From Heterodera schachtii (Eukaryota; Nematoda; Chromadorea; Rhabditida; Heteroderidae), in NCBI GenBank assembly GCA_023374025.1, contig SIJG01000013.1, positions 1,310,602-1,374,601 on the forward strand: DNA of 64,000 bases, in the 5' to 3' direction. Position 1 is the stretch's first letter; each line of letters starts with the position of its first letter. Below the pieces are notes generated by a model. The model was given only the letters and a program-made list of their open reading frames with translations. It ran no database searches and had not been told where the DNA came from. Both the position numbers and the translations under genes were made by a program. Shown piece after piece: positions 12,746 to 26,007 of the stretch.

Positions 12746-14547
12746 GCTTTTTCGGCCCCGGGAAGGAATGGTTAAAAAGCAATTAAATCGGAGCCGGAAA
12801 AGGAGAATTTGACAAAGCAGCCGAAAAAAAGAGGTTGAAAAGTGAATGTTGTTGAATTGGTAGGCAAAAAGCCGTAAATTAAATTGAATATTTCGACATA
12901 AGTAAGGCTTCTGTAAGCCATGTAATAAATACCTCCTCCCACACAAAATTCTATTTTTCAGAAGATTTGGAAATCCCTTAAGATGCATGGAAAAGCATCG
13001 CCAATTTTTCTGTGTTCATCATGAACTCAGCCGAGCCGATGCCATTAGAATTCATCCAGCTTTGTGACGAAAAATCTTTTTCCGGCATTTTTTCATTCTC
13101 GGCCTCAACTTTTGAGGGGGGGGGGGGGTCAATTAGGGAATTTAACTCTCGACATTTTACCTAATGACAAGCTTGCCTGCTGCTCCGACTTAAGCGGCTT
13201 TTTTCAATGAATTATGAAAAGGACCACGGATGGCCGGGGGAGGGGAGGGCAAAATGCTTTTGGCCCCGAATCACTCAAATATGGCCGAGAAGCCATACAT
13301 TGTAATTTGGTGGCACTCAATGGGGGAAAGGACGACGGAAGTTTGTTTTCCTTAGCCCATTTTGAGTCATTCGGCCATAAAAAAGAACACATAATTGTTT
13401 CCTATGCACAAACACACTGCTGCCCCGGCTGGATCACTATGGTGATATTTAACATAATTTGCCTGAACTATCCATCATCATTCATTGTGCCAAGACGGGT
13501 AATGTTTTTTTTTGAAAAGCGAAATTTTGCCGAGACAAAGCCGGATGATGTCAGAGGAAGTTTGGAAAATTAGAATTTAAAAAATTCTATTTTACCTATT
13601 ACTCTCCCCGTATATGGAATTTGAGGGTGGCACGGGACCGTAATCGCCGGCCGGGAATAGTCTTAAACTCAGGTTTTTTCGGTCGCCCGACCCAGACATA
13701 GACCACGACTGAACCGGCTTTTGCGAGTTCCGGCACAAATCCCAAAATCGCGATCAGTGCCCCCCGTTTTCAACACTCAGGCCCTATCGGCATCTCGAGC
13801 ACATCTTGGAAAATTCAATAAATGGAGGGCAAAAAATAATAATACGGAAATGAATTTTTTAATGGTCCATCATTCTTCACAATTATTTGAAGTGTGTGAA
13901 TTTAAAAATGACATTTAACGTAAAAAGGCCTACAATTAGAGCCAGGATTCGGGATTTCGGTACTGAGTCGGGTTTTTGGCTCTAACTCGATAAAAAATCT
14001 CAATGAAAAATTTCCCAAAAAATCTTACTTATTTCAGGGCGTTTTCCTTCAAAATAAATTGTAAGTCGGGGAGCGGAAAATTTTTGCATTTTTGGAATTT
14101 TACAAAATTTTCTTGAGTATTTTTCGAGTTAGTGCGAAAACTGCGAGTAAGTATCAAATCCAATTTTCTGAGCTTTATCAACAACATTTGTAAATTTCAA
14201 CAAAAATGAAATATGAAATACACAAATAATAAAAATTGAGTATTATTTATTATCATTTTAAATTTGCTATCATCAGCGGGATTACACACATTAATAAATG
14301 CGACTATAATAATAATGAATGATGTGCTGATTCGATGGTGATGACCCAGCACAAAACAGATAAAGCACAACTGAATCAATTAAGGAATTTTGCGTAATTA
14401 GGTAATTAAGAGACATATGTAAAAGTGATAATAATAATAATAATTAAGAATAATGAGGCGGGGAAGGGAGGGATAATAATGAATCGAACTCATTAACAAT
14501 CCATCAATCTATTAATTAATTAGTCTCTCTAATTAGTCCTATTATTG
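12746..14547. other. Intergenic region downstream of hexokinase, no supported gene
   Basis: Contains an open plus-strand frame at 13214-13573 (119 codons) without splice context or recognisable motif, a poly-G tract at 13117-13128, and ATT/AAT runs near 14430. Nothing here is strong enough to call as a gene. Confidence 0.35.
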
Positions 14548-17500
14548 TCATTGTCGCAATTCGCGATGATGCTCGCACATAATGCGGTTCATCCGTGAGG
14601 CGACCGCCGCTGCAACTGCCGCGCCACGGCCACTGCCGTCCTCGCTGAGCACCAGGACGAACTGAGGGGGAATTGGTGGGGGAAATTAGGGAAAATATTA
14701 TGGCAATTGCTGCAAGCAGTGGAGGTTGGACTCCGCTGGTCCAATTTTCCGGTGCTTTGAACCCTTCCAGGGATTTGGTAAAAAAAAAAAAAATTGAATA
14801 ATTCAAAGTCAATGTATGGCAGCGCCCACCTTTGCCCCCAAGAAATTTTTTTTAATCTTTATGTTTTAATTTTAAGAAAAAAATTTCGGAAATTTTTTTA
14901 GCGTTTTTGGAAAATTTTTTTTGAAACACTATAAAATTTTTCGAAATTTTTTTTTCTTAAAATTTCTTATTAAAAAACTTTCTAAAATTTTTTAAAAAAT
15001 TTCAGTTAGTAAATTAAAAAAAAAATCTGGGGGAGGGGCAAAAGTAGAGCACCCGTTCAAAACAGTCGAATTTTTACCAAAAATGCTTAAATTTTGCTTC
15101 AAAAGTATTCTCCTACCTAAATCAACAAAAAAGGGAGGGGCTCTTAAATATTTTAAATTTTAGGACAAATTTGGTTTATTGGCATTATTTAATAGTCGAA
15201 AAATTTAATTCGCCAAACGCCGGCCACCAAATACGGTATGCTACCGTCTCTCAAAAATACAGTAATCTACCGTATCCCCTCACACACGCACTTCATACTT
15301 GCCCTCCACCAGCTCGTCAATTTTGTGGTCCAACAGGAATTTGAAGGTGGGATGGAAACGGTAGACGGACCCGTCGACGCCCACCGTTACGGTGGGCCGT
15401 CCCATGCGCTTCAGCAGCGCCGCAATGCCACAGGCGCAGAAGTGGGCGGCACGCGCGCTGACCAGCGAACACACGTAGGCCACGTTGGCACAGTCGGCGG
15501 GCGTCGAGTTCCAAATGCCTGAAAATATTTTCAAAATTTAATAAAAAAAAATTCAAAATTTTCAAAAAAAAATTTTTTTTTGTCAAGAACAAATCGTTTT
15601 GTAAAATTTTCCAGCGATTTTTGGGGAAAAAAATTTCCAAAACTTTTTCTTCTTGAAATTACACTGTTTAAAAATTTAAAAAATTTGGGCGAGGGGGACG
15701 TAATGCACCGAATAAAAACAGAAAAAAACCTGTTTTCTATTAGCCTGCAAGAAATTCCGTTTAATTAAAAAAAATTTACCAGAAAAACTGAGTTTTTTTT
15801 TTCACCGAAGTTTTAAGGCATAAGTTTTTTGGGATAATTTTTTTTTTTCAATTTTAACGGTTCCATTGAATATTAGCAAATTCATTTGAATTTGAAATGA
15901 TAAAATGTGCACCAATGTCCTGCAGCAGCTCCTCAATTTTGTGGAACGGGTTCTCCTCGTCGTCATTTTGCATTTGCCTGCAGCAATTAATATAATTTTT
16001 TTTTAATTTGTTAAAAAAACGTGTCCAAAATCCAAATTTACCCCTCAATGTCGGACACCAATTTGGTCGGAAAGCAGCCGGGCTCCGCAATTTGTGAATG
16101 GTCACCGCTGAACAACAGGCCGCGCCTCGTCAGGTCCTCGAGCACAAGGCGGACAACTTCACCCTGGGAAAAAAATTTTTTTTTAAGAAAATTGAAATTT
16201 AAAATTAAAAAAATCCAATATCGCACGAAATGTTTTTCAATTAATATTGATGGGACTTGCTTAAAAAGTGCGGAACAGGACAAAAATTAGTGGACAAATT
16301 TTTTTCTAAAAAATTTTTTCATATATAGAATTTAAAGGAAATATTGAAAATTTTCATATAGAATTTCAAAGAAATATTAGAAAATTTCAAACTCAGAAAT
16401 TCCAAGAAAATTATTCTAATATTTTTTTTTAAAAAATTTCTGTCAAAAAAAATATATTTTTTTTTTTTTGTATAAACCAGCCAACTGACCATGTACATGC
16501 CGGAAATGGTCTTCTCAAAGCGTTGTCGGCCCGGGTTGATGCTGCGCTCGTCCAATTGGCGGTCGTAGACGGTGAGGAACGGGTCGAGCGCGCCGTCGTC
16601 GCCAAAACCGCCCCATTCAGTGTTCACACAAATCTCCTCCGGCAGACCATCTGAACAGAGCAGGCTCATGATCGGTGAAATGTGACAAAATCGAAATTCC
16701 GGCACAAAAAAAGGTGCCGATCTGCGCCGAAATTATTTGTTGAAACTCGGAAATTCGGCGCAAAAAAATGTGCCAAAAAATTTCGCCAGAATCAAAAATT
16801 TTCACTCCTAAAAATTTTTACCTTCCTCTGGGCAGAGCAGCCCCTTCAGCTTTGGCACATTCTCCAACTTCTCCATGTACGCTGCATTGCAACCTGAAAA
16901 GCTCAAAAAATTCAACACAAACACACGAATTCCTTGGGTTTTAACTTGTTGAATTTTTTTTTTTGTTGCGAATTTTTAAATTTTTCATTTTCAATTTTTA
17001 GAATTGCGAGGGCAGAGAAAATTAAAAATTTTGTTTTCTAAATTCCTTTGTTTGTACTAATAAAACAGATTTTTTAGAAAATTAAGCAAAAATTTTTTAA
17101 AAAACTTTTTTTTTGGGGGGGGGGAAGAAATTTTAGATTTTGAAGCGAAAATATAGTTAAATAAATGAAAAATGTGTTACCGGTGCCAACAATGACCCCA
17201 ATGTAGCAGTACTTTTCGATGAATGAGCAGGCCAACATTGTGCCGGTGGTGTCGTTCAGCACCGCCACCACGTCAATGTCCACGTCGCCACGGCGCTGGC
17301 ACGCCTCGAGCAACAGTTGCACAACATCCTCACCGACGACGCCGGAGGCCTTGGGGGGGGGGATTGAAATTTTCAAAAATTTTTCACATTTTCATAGTGC
17401 TGGGGGAGGAGAGGGGTGCTGCACTACATCCCTCCCCCTCAATGGATTAGCTACCCCCTCCCTAGAAAAAATTTCAACAAAAATTTTTTGGGATTTTTTT

Positions 17501-20002
17501 TTGAAAATTCTTAATAAATTTTGAAAAAATCGCTAAAAAATTTTCCTTATAAAAATAAGTCTAGAAATCTGTTGTTAATTGTATTTTTTTTATTCAAAAA
17601 TTTTGGATTAATTGGTTAATCCTCTACGGAAAAAAAAGAATCAACAGGTCCAGGTTAATTAAGCACACGAAAAACACATGGCGTTCCTGTAGAATCTTTT
17701 TAGTTTTTTTTTCGAGTATTGTTTCAAAATACAATAAATATTTTGAAAATGATGAAAAATCATCTTTCTCCCCCCCCCCCTCCCACCGCAAAAATTAAAA
17801 AAAAATTTACTAACTTAGAAAATCTTAGGGGTTTTTAAAAGAAATTTCAAAGAAAAAAATTTTTTCGAGAAATTTTATGATGAATTACTACGATTTTTCA
17901 AAAATGTTTCCATAAAATCGCTGAAAATTTCTCGAAACATTTTTTTTCTTTCCGGGGGGGCGGGGGGAGGGAACGTAGTGCACCCGCCCATTGCATCCAT
18001 CCCCTCTCCCCAAATGAAATGCCAAAAACCCATTCATTCGCTTTCACTTTGAATCCCTTCGTCCAATTGGTGAGCCTTGCGCTGGTAAGCCCGTGCTGCT
18101 CGCACGGGAAGGAGAAGGTGAAGCCGAGTGGCAACTTCGGCCTGCCCGTCAGTTTGTGCTCCTCCATGAACTTGGCCAGGCAGGCGGCGATGTGGTCGAA
18201 CAGCTGTGACAAAATGAAATGAATGAATGAATTCCATGGCTTTCGTAGGTATTGTTGCATTTTAAAATTGGCATTCCAAAAAAATGAATAAATGAAAAAA
18301 AAAAAAAAAAAATTCGGTGAGGGAAGGATTCGTCTATTGTAAGACTCAAAAACTAAACGCACACTCCAATCATATAAACCCTAGGCACCGAGAAAAGTGT
18401 TCAAAAAAATAAAAATTTCGGCGGCGAGATTTTGTGCCATCCCAGCCGTAAGGCAATCCATAAAAAAAAAATTTTTTTTTTGGAAATTTAATGCAATTTG
18501 AACAACAGTTGCCCACTCACCGCCGCACCGGTGCCCTTTTGGATATGGTCGGGCACACGGTAAATTTTGCTTTGCATCGTCGACCGGCAGTCGCCCTCCA
18601 GCGTGATGAGCAGCACGCGAAAATTGGTGCCGCCCAGGTCCAGTGCCAAAAATTCGCCGCGCTCCTCACCGACCGCAATGGCACGGATGTAAGTGGGCAA
18701 CATTTTGACCGAGGCGGTCGGCGCTGACAATGAAAAATGCAAATGAACAAAATTATGGAATACATTTTGATAGCCACTAATTGTTTATTAGCATTCAAAA
18801 TTTCATAAAAAAAATTTTTTTCTTTTAAAAAAAGTTACGGCAAAAAAAAACCCCAAAAAACCCAGGTTTTTCGAGCATTATTGCTCATAATTTTTTGGTT
18901 GAAACTTGACAATTAACGAATTTTTTTTTTTTTTTTTTTTTGGAATTTTTATAGGCAAATAGAAAACGTCATAACCACTGCATTTTTCCGGGACATAAAC
19001 AAATGCACAAATTTGGGGCCACCCGAAACAAAACAAAAACTAAAAATTTTCGAAAAAAATTCTAGGAAAAACAAATTTTGGAAATTTTTTAAAGGGGTAT
19101 ACCCCGCGTGTTTTCCCACCCCTGGGACCATCTCTGATAATGTATATTTATTCAAATAAAAACAAATTGTCCAAAAAAAACTATAGAAATTTTAAAAAAT
19201 TAACGCCCCCCCCCCAAAAAAAAATATCCCAACAAAAACCGTGGCAATGTTAAACATTTTGACAACGATGACCACCTGTCAACGGGTCAAGGCCTTTCTT
19301 GAAGTCCAGCTCCATCCTGGCCATAATTTCGCGCAACTGATTGTCGTCAAGCTCCAAGCATCGGCAAATCTCTTGCACCTGACATTTACACAAACATTTA
19401 TTTTTGGCAGAAAATTTTATTTCGAGTTAATTTATAAAATATGACATTTATTTGTCAAATCAAAATTCTCAGACCCTTGGAAAAGGAAATCAAAAATCTC
19501 CGTATAAAAAGCGGTTTTTTTTTTGAATTTGTTAAAAACACCAAAGGGGGGGGGAGGCTCTTTGTTTTGCAATTTTTTTGTCATAAAAAGTTTGGAAATT
19601 TGGATTTTGAGGTCGCTGACCCCAATTATCTGACCCCAATTTCAACAAAATTCCAAACCCCCTCTCGAATTAAGACTTTTTGTTTGGATACACGTGATAG
19701 GAATTTGGATTAACCCAACCAAATGATTGTCAGATTCGTCATGAGCAGCGACCCCCTGGAAACCGACAAACATTAAAAAAATTCGTGAAAAATTGAACGA
19801 AAACGAGGGGTGGGTGTAAAATGTGTGAAAAATTCGCGCCATTTTGGAACGGGAACAAACAAAAAACCTCATGCGAGTGGAGCATTGCACGCGCGGAGCG
19901 CTCGTGCAACGACTTGACTTTGTCCAGCGAGTAGTTGGACGAGTGGGTGACGGAGTGCGCCTTGCGCAGCTCGGGGCACGACTGTTGCACCGATTTTTTC
20001 AT
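14548..20002 (-). CDS. hxk: Hexokinase, single catalytic unit, about 508 aa
   Basis: Cytosolic enzyme that phosphorylates glucose with ATP, the entry step of glycolysis. Exons (minus): 20002-19868, 19378-19276, 18723-18521, 18203-18048, 17349-17181, 16893-16822, 16650-16490, 16163-16042, 15977-15913, 15518-15292, 14661-14548; all phases close and the sum is 1527 nt including the stop, normal for an invertebrate ~50 kDa hexokinase. Motifs in order: FLALDLGGTNFRVLL (phosphate 1), LGFTFSFPCEQ, TNWTKGF (sugar binding), VLNDTTGTML with the catalytic Asp, GTGCNAAYME (phosphate 2), NTEWGGFGDDG, GVDGSVYRFHP, and the C-terminal LSEDGSGRGAA (adenosine loop). Reading through the GTGCGTGTG donor at 15291 would stop four residues later and lose this last motif, so the final exon at 14661 is required. 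The 45-residue first exon has no organelle signal that I recognise. The family is certain; which nematode hxk paralogue it is cannot be told. Confidence 0.95.
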
Positions 20003-20709
20003 GGCTTTTTAATTTTTTTTTTTTTTTTTGTGAAATTTCAACGAAGGCACCGGCACAGAATCAGAGAACAACACGGAGAGGAGACCACAGCAAACAGTAG
20101 CAGTGAAAATGGTGGAAAATAATCAACAACAAAAATGATGGGCCTAAAATATTGGAAGTGATGCGCCGGGGGAGGGTCGATGAATGATGGCTGTAAATTT
20201 TGAAAAATTGAGTTGGAATTTCCAAAAAATGGACCCGAGGCCTCGTGGAATTAAACATGGAAATTATTCATTTATTCCGAGGATTTGCAAGTATAAATCC
20301 GTGTTTCGCAAAAAAATTATGTGTTGGATGAGCAAAATTGGGTTTGCTTAATTTTGAACAATTCGCCAAACTTTAAAAAATATACAAAAATGCAAACAAT
20401 CTCATACACTTTCGTATTGTATTCGCATTCAACAAATCGCAATTACTAACAAAACGGACTATCATTTTGAAAAATGGGAAAAAATTTATTCAGAAAAAGG
20501 AAAATAGGAGATTTTGGTGGTGATCAGATAATGCACATGAAGTATGTATATATGGATGGGGTGTAAGATCGTCGAGAATTCAATGAAAATGGTATACAAA
20601 AAAAAAGAAACAATTAAAAAGGAAAAATTTTCGTCGAGATTCCGTCAGGACATGCTTTTTGACTCCATTCAATTGGGTGTACTGCTTGGACGTCGTTCAT
20701 ACTTTGTCT
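20003..20709. promoter_or_regulatory. Intergenic spacer upstream of hexokinase
   Basis: About 700 bp between the hexokinase start codon and the stop of the next gene upstream on the same strand. It is AT-rich and should include the hexokinase promoter, but no specific site was recognised. Confidence 0.3.
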
Positions 20710-23700
20710 CTACTGTTTGTCCGCCGTGTCCGTCTCCATCATGTTGGTTGTGTCTGCAGCTGAAGAACAACACGCCGTCGGTTGAGGGGCCTGAAGTTGG
20801 GGAGAGGGGGGAGATTTAAGAAAATTTATAAAAAAAAATTGTAAATTTTGGGGGAAAAAATTTGGATCCCCCAAATGCAAGAGGAAGGCGCCAGAGCCAT
20901 AAACTTTACGAGTTTTTAAAAAATTGGTGCCCAAATTTTCTCAGAAAAAATCTGTTGAGGGTGTACAAATTTTCAAATTTTTCAACTCTACGGATCAGCG
21001 CTAAGGCTGTCCACCCGCCCAAATAATTATGGAATAAGCCAAAAAATAACTAAATTCGATGGGAGCTGCTCAGTTTCCAGCCCCCCCCCCCCCTCAGCGT
21101 CGTTTCTTGAAAAATTTTAAATGATTTTTTTTGGAAAAATTTTGAAAAATCTAATAAAATTTTTGTAAAAATTTATTTTTTTGAAATTTGTTGTATACCA
21201 AAATTTGATCTCATCACCAACCATTTTCTGCTGTTGCTGCAGCTGTTGCGTTTGTTGGTTGTGTCGTCGAAATGCCAACTTCGATCCGGCGGAAAGGTAA
21301 GCAAAGGAAGGGGGAACGGCGGGAGTCTGAAGATGGGGCCACAAAAACATATAAATGCCTGGGATGTCAGAGTCGGGCACATGGGTCAATGGCAACTCGT
21401 ACAAAGGCAACTCGTCAAAAAAAAAATTTTCTAAGAATTTTGAACTAAAACTTAGAATTTTTAGATAAAAAAAATATAAATGAATTTTTTAGCCTAGAAA
21501 AACTTTTTAAAAAAAATCTTGATAGTTTTTTAATAATTTTTCAGCTGATTTTTTTTAATTTCTTAAATTTTTGAAAATTTAAGTGTTTTAAAAAGTTTTT
21601 CTAGGCTAAAAAACCCATTTAGATTTTTTTTATCTAAAAATTCTGTTTTAGTTGAAAATTATTAGAAATTTTTGTTTGTACGAGTTGCCAATTGTACGAG
21701 TTGCCATGACACCTGGCACCTTACCCACCCCCCGCCTCCCACTATGGTAGGCCCCGATTTTTTTGGCAATTGCCAAGAAAATTGTGGGCCCAATAAAAAA
21801 TGAATCGGAGGGGGGGGGGGGGGGGGGAACGAGCTGCTTTCTGCTGGAGGGTGTAAACGACATTCCCCACCCCCTAAAATTATTATTTTTTTACAAATGG
21901 AATTTTTTAGAAAAAACCTTGCAAGAAAAAATTTTTCGAAAAATTTTGGGAATTATACCGTCTGCTGCTGCTGCTGTTGTTGCTGGTACAGCTTGGACCC
22001 AGCGGATAAATACGCGGCACTCGGAATTGCCGCTCCAGCCACCGCGCGACGCATTGACAACGCCTGCCGCTGCTCACGCCGCTGGTGCATCATCTGCCAC
22101 GTCTTGGCCCCCGCCCCGTTGTTGGCCGGCCGCGCAGCGACGCCGCCGCCGCCAGCGCGCGCCACGCTGATGCCGCACACGCCGTGCGCGCACGCTGCAG
22201 CCGCGGCGGATTTGGTGAGCGCGCGGCGCTGCACCATGCCGGGCATCACTGGTGTGCCTTTCTGCTGTTCAAAATGGGAGATGGGTGAGGCAAGAAAAAA
22301 TGAGTTTTTTTTTAATAGAAATTTCGTATAATTAGAGGCGCCCCGACATTTGCGCCTTTGTCAAAAAACGGATTCTAAGTCGAATTTTTTCAAGCTCTAA
22401 TAGCCTAACAGCATTAAATTAAGAAATAGTAGTCTTCTAGTTTAGGGTCGGGGTCGTTTTCGCGCCAGCGCAGTTTTCGAACTATAACTTTTTTCATTGT
22501 CAACCAAATCCAAATTTCTTTGTATCATTCGATAGCGCTAAAAGTTCTTTATTAAGCCTACAAAATTGCGAAAAATCTTGTTTAGGTTCAAAAAAGTTAT
22601 GACCACAAATGTTTAGAAAACCAGTTTTTTGAAGTTTTCTGGCCATAACTATTTTGAACCTTAATGAAAATTTTCACAATTTTGCAGGCAAATAGAGGAT
22701 ATAGAGCTATCGAATGATACCAAGAAAGTTGGATTTGAAAAAAGTTATAGTTCAAAAACTGCGCTGGCGCGAAAACGGCCGGCGCGAAAACGGCCTGGTC
22801 CGTCTAGTTTACTAGAACATTAATTCTTTTGTTTGAATAATTAATGATTTTATCAAAAATTTACAGAACTATCAAATTATCAGGCACAATCACTTTCTAT
22901 CAGTTGTTTAATGCTGTTTAGGCTATCAGGGATTGAAAAATTAAATTTGTGCCCGATTTTGGACATAGGCGCAAATGTCGGGACACGTAATTAGAGGTGG
23001 TTTTCAAATAAAAATTTTTGTTTGTAGACAAATTTTTCAGTTTTTTTTTAAATAAAAAATAAAGTAAAATGGATAGAAAATCATAAAAATGACTGACACA
23101 CATCGCCATATTTTGACGATTACATACACTATTAAAAATTGAATTGTCCTGTGCTATTTTAACAGAAATTCATGGCGAAATTCCGTCGGTAAAAGCACAG
23201 CCGTTCAATTTGCGCATCCGAAACCATCTGATCAGTGCAGAGCAAACAAATGCAAAACTGATCAGAATTCTCATTGGATGCCAACATTTGTTTGGAATTT
23301 TAGAGTAGGGAAAATGCAACTTTCCCGGTGGGACTCGAACTCATGACGAGTATTTTTGTAAAACCGACTGAGCCATTGGCACTCTGTGATTTTGCCATTT
23401 GACAATAAACACAAAAAAAAATCTTTTTTTTGGGGGGGGGGGGGTTTCGAGGCTTGAAAATATTGGAAAACGAAATCACATGGAACCCAATAATTTTCAG
23501 TAAAAGGAATTAAGGCCTAAAAATTTTAAAAAAAAAAACAGGAAAAAAATCCGAGGCTCGATAAATTGGAAAATCGAGGAATCACAGAAAAAAATTTAAG
23601 GAAAAGGAATTTTATTAGGAATTGAATTCCACGGCATAACAAAAATCTCAGTTAACGAAATTCCGAAAATTAATTAACAAATAAAAAAATGAAATACCCG

Positions 23701-25415
23701 AGCGAAGGAATTTCGCATTCCAAATGCCATCACATTTGCCGCCGCCGGCACAGTGGCGGGAATGGGCGGCACGGCGACAATTCCATTGGTCGGCGTCTTC
23801 ACCACATTCTTTGGCACCACATTTGGCAGTCCCATGGCAGGCAATTGCGGCATACCTATGCAAATTTTGGATTGAAATTTTTAGCGACTATGGATATTTA
23901 TTTTATTAGTGGAAAAATGTCAAAAATTAAAAAAAAAATTTGGGGTCAGACGCACGGAATTGGGTTTTTTTAATTATTTCCCGTCAAAATGCCTAAATCT
24001 GGCAAAATTTCGGCGTAAATTCCCTGCATTTTGTAAGCCTAAACCGTGCACTATTTTGTAAAAAAAACCTGATAACCCTTTTTGTAGGAAGGACATTTCG
24101 GTACTTATACAGTTTGACCCACATACAAATATTTTTTGTTTTTAATGCTAAAAACGTATTTCCAGGGGTTTTCGGGGCCGCTGATCATGAAATATGAACT
24201 CTATTTGACGAATTTCCTAACCTCTAACCCGAAACTCGAACAATTTTTTGAAAATTTTTTTCCAAAAATGGTTTTAAATGTGCCAAAATACGTGCTCCAT
24301 GATTCTCCGGTGTCAAGCTCATAATATATTGATTCAGACCAAGCATTAATGCCATGTAATTCAACACATATTCCAAAAAAACAAAGAAAATTGGCATCAA
24401 TGCTTGGACTCAAAATTTTTTTCAAAAAATGTTCGAATTTCGGGTTAGAGGTTCGGAAATTCGTCAAATATAGTTCATATTCATGATCAGCGGCCCCGAA
24501 AACCCCTGGAAACGTTTTTAGCATTAAAAACAAAAAAATTTTATGTGGGTCAAACTGTATAAGTACCGACATTTCCCCTCAAAAATGCCGAAATTGTCAA
24601 TTTTCGGCTAAATTCTGCCAATTATAGGTCTAGGATTTTTGCAAAAAAAAAAAAAAAAAAAAAAAACCTGGCAACCCGTTTTGCGGGACCATCGGCAGAA
24701 CAACAGGAAATGCCGTCGTCGTCGGCATTGTCGTCTTCGGTGTCACAACAATTTGGTCGGCATTTTTTGTGGCGCTGGTGGTGGCACATGGCAATGATTG
24801 GACAGAATTTGACGACGAAGACGGCACCGGGGCGGACGAGAAGGGCGGCGGCGACGACTGCCGATTGTTTGCCATGGTCGGTGTCACAGTTGAGGCAGCG
24901 GAAGTTGATGGCAAATCGGAGAGCGGCGAAACGAACGGCAAATTCGACGACGAGGAGGCGGTCAATTCAGTACCACTAAAAATGGGGAACAATTTTTTTG
25001 CTGACTGAAATGCTAAAGAATTGTGGGCCCCCTAATTTTAAAAATAAACAGTTAAATTAGGGATCAAAATTCTTTACCATTGAGTGATTTAGGCCCTATT
25101 TTTGGCAAAAAAAATTTCCTGTTTCACAAGAATTTATGGAATCAGCCAAAAAATATGTTATGTGCCATTTAAAAAATAGATTTATGAGCAAAGTGGAAAA
25201 TTTTGAAATTTTCAATAAAATTTCACGGGTTTCTGTCTCAATGTTTGATAAAGCAAAAAAAAAAAAAAAAAGTTTTAATTGTTTTACCCAATGTTTTGCA
25301 ATTCAGTCGTCCATTTGTCCAATAATTCAACCAATTTCTGGCTTTGATCCTCTGTCATTGCCACAGAAACAGACGTCAATTTGGCAATAAATGCCACCAA
25401 CGATTCGGCAGACAT
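20710..25415 (-). CDS. Unrecognised Ser/Pro/Gln-rich protein, about 361 aa
   Basis: Exons (minus): 25415-25288, 24975-24668, 23855-23698, 22264-21959, 21326-21222, 20790-20710; the phases close exactly (1086 nt). Residues 1-43 form one predicted amphipathic helix (LVELLDKWTTELQ). Residues ~44-145 are Ser/Thr/Pro-rich and residues ~146-198 Pro/Val/Met-rich with LPAMGLPNVVPK. Residues ~199-300 are Ala/Gly/Arg-rich and end in a run of eight Gln (imperfect CAG repeat). The phrase AYLSAGSKL occurs twice, once before the Gln run and once in exon 5 before another Gln-rich stretch, so those exons may derive from an internal duplication. The composition is typical of a nuclear scaffold or transcription cofactor, but no named family was recognised and no function is claimed. 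Four introns carry mobile elements or inverted repeats. Confidence 0.75.
21385..21707. repeat. Inverted repeat with TGGCAACTCGTACAA ends
   Basis: The left end has GGCAACTCGTACAAAGGCAACTCG; the right end is its inverted counterpart CGAGTTGCCAATTGTACGAGTTGCC, so the terminal word is tandemly doubled on both sides. The inner arms CTAGAAAAACTTTTT / AAAAAGTTTTTCTAG also pair. It lies in intron 4 of the Ser/Pro/Gln-rich gene. No clear target duplication. Confidence 0.65.
22339..22987. mobile_element. TIR element, CCCGACATTTGCGCC family, with nested insertion
   Basis: The terminal words CCCGACATTTGCGCC and GGCGCAAATGTCGGG lie just inside the ends. A direct repeat TAATTAGAGG flanks the element (22329-22338, 22988-22997). 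A palindromic element occupies 22445-22802, leaving about 290 bp of the host element. It lies in intron 3 of the Ser/Pro/Gln-rich gene. No coding capacity. Confidence 0.75.
22445..22802. mobile_element. Palindromic element (variable-end family), copy 1, 358 bp
   Basis: Flanked by the direct repeat TCTAGTTTA (22436-22444, 22803-22811). The arms are near-perfect reverse complements: GTTTTCGCGCCAGCGCAG at the left and CTGCGCTGGCGCGAAAAC at the right. The right arm has the 15 bp unit GGCGCGAAAACGGCC twice, the left arm once. The inner arms hold the family core (AACTATAACTTTTTTC, GTCAACCAAATCCAA). Nested in 22339-22987. Confidence 0.85.
23320..23392 (-). pseudogene. tRNA-derived sequence with intact A and B boxes
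   Basis: On the minus strand TGGCTCAGTCGG matches the RNA polymerase III A box and GTTCGAGTC matches the B box, about 35 nt apart. A T-arm GAGTTCGAGTCCC is visible, but acceptor pairing is poor and no standard anticodon arm could be drawn. A tRNA pseudogene or SINE head in intron 3 of the Ser/Pro/Gln-rich gene. Confidence 0.55.
24100..24567. mobile_element. TIR element, GGTACTT family, copy 1, 468 bp
   Basis: Starts GGTACTTATACAGTTTGACC and ends with the inverted form GGTCAAACTGTATAAGTACC. An exact 8 bp duplication GACATTTC lies at 24092-24099 and 24568-24575. The inner arms contain TTTTCGGGGCCGCTGATCAT and its inverse. Foldback structure, no coding capacity, in intron 2 of the Ser/Pro/Gln-rich gene. 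Related to 40238-40654. Confidence 0.88.
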
Positions 25416-25555
25416 TGGGCGAATTAGCAGTAAAACAATTCTAAACGAATAAAATGTTCATTTTTTTGACTTCATCAACATTTCAGTATCCTATCAAGAC
25501 AATTTTGAGGACTTTTAATTCCAATTGGTGGGCCCAGAAAAAGCATAGCCATAGG

Positions 25556-25927
25556 CCGGAACAGGACGATTCGGTGCCCGCCGTTTCGGTGCCAGCCCAA
25601 GTTTTGGACTACAACTTTTTTCATTGTTGACCAAATCTAATAATCTTGGTATCATTCGAAAGCCCTTCACAAGCTCTATTAGCCTTACAAAAAACAAAAA
25701 AAATTTTAGCTTGTAAAAAAGTTATTAAGAAAAAACTCAAAAATTTCGTCTTTTTTGCAATTTTCATGTTATAACTTTTTTGGTAATTGTCTAATCGCTA
25801 AGCAATAGGTTAGAAAAAGCTTCTAAACATGTAATGCTTTCGAAAGATACCAAGATTGTTAGATTTGATGAACAATGAAAAAAGTTGTAGTCCAAAACTG
25901 GGGTTGGCACCGAATCGTCCCCTACCG
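25556..25927. mobile_element. Palindromic element (variable-end family), copy 2, 372 bp
   Basis: Flanked by an exact 8 bp duplication GCCATAGG (25548-25555, 25928-25935). The end word is GGACGATTCGGTGCC on both arms, unlike copies 1, 3, 4 and 5. The core has AACTTTTTTCATTGTTGACC and TTGGTATCATTCGAAAGC and their inverses. It lies about 140 bp upstream of the Ser/Pro/Gln-rich gene's start codon. Confidence 0.87.
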
Positions 25928-26007
25928 GCCATAGGCATGGACAGTAAAATCATTGGCGTAAAACAAAATGCCAATGCATTCAAATATAAAACAAAGTGAC
26001 TTACTTA

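Noticed and set aside
13214..13573. 119-codon plus-strand open frame
   Set aside because: No splice context, no motif, no signal peptide, and the frame mixes a G-rich simple tract with AT-rich sequence; probably chance.
15280..15292. Hexokinase stop at 15280 as the true C-terminus
   Set aside because: It would drop the LSEDGSGRGAA motif that is found in phase in the exon at 14661 after a strong GTGCGTGTG donor.
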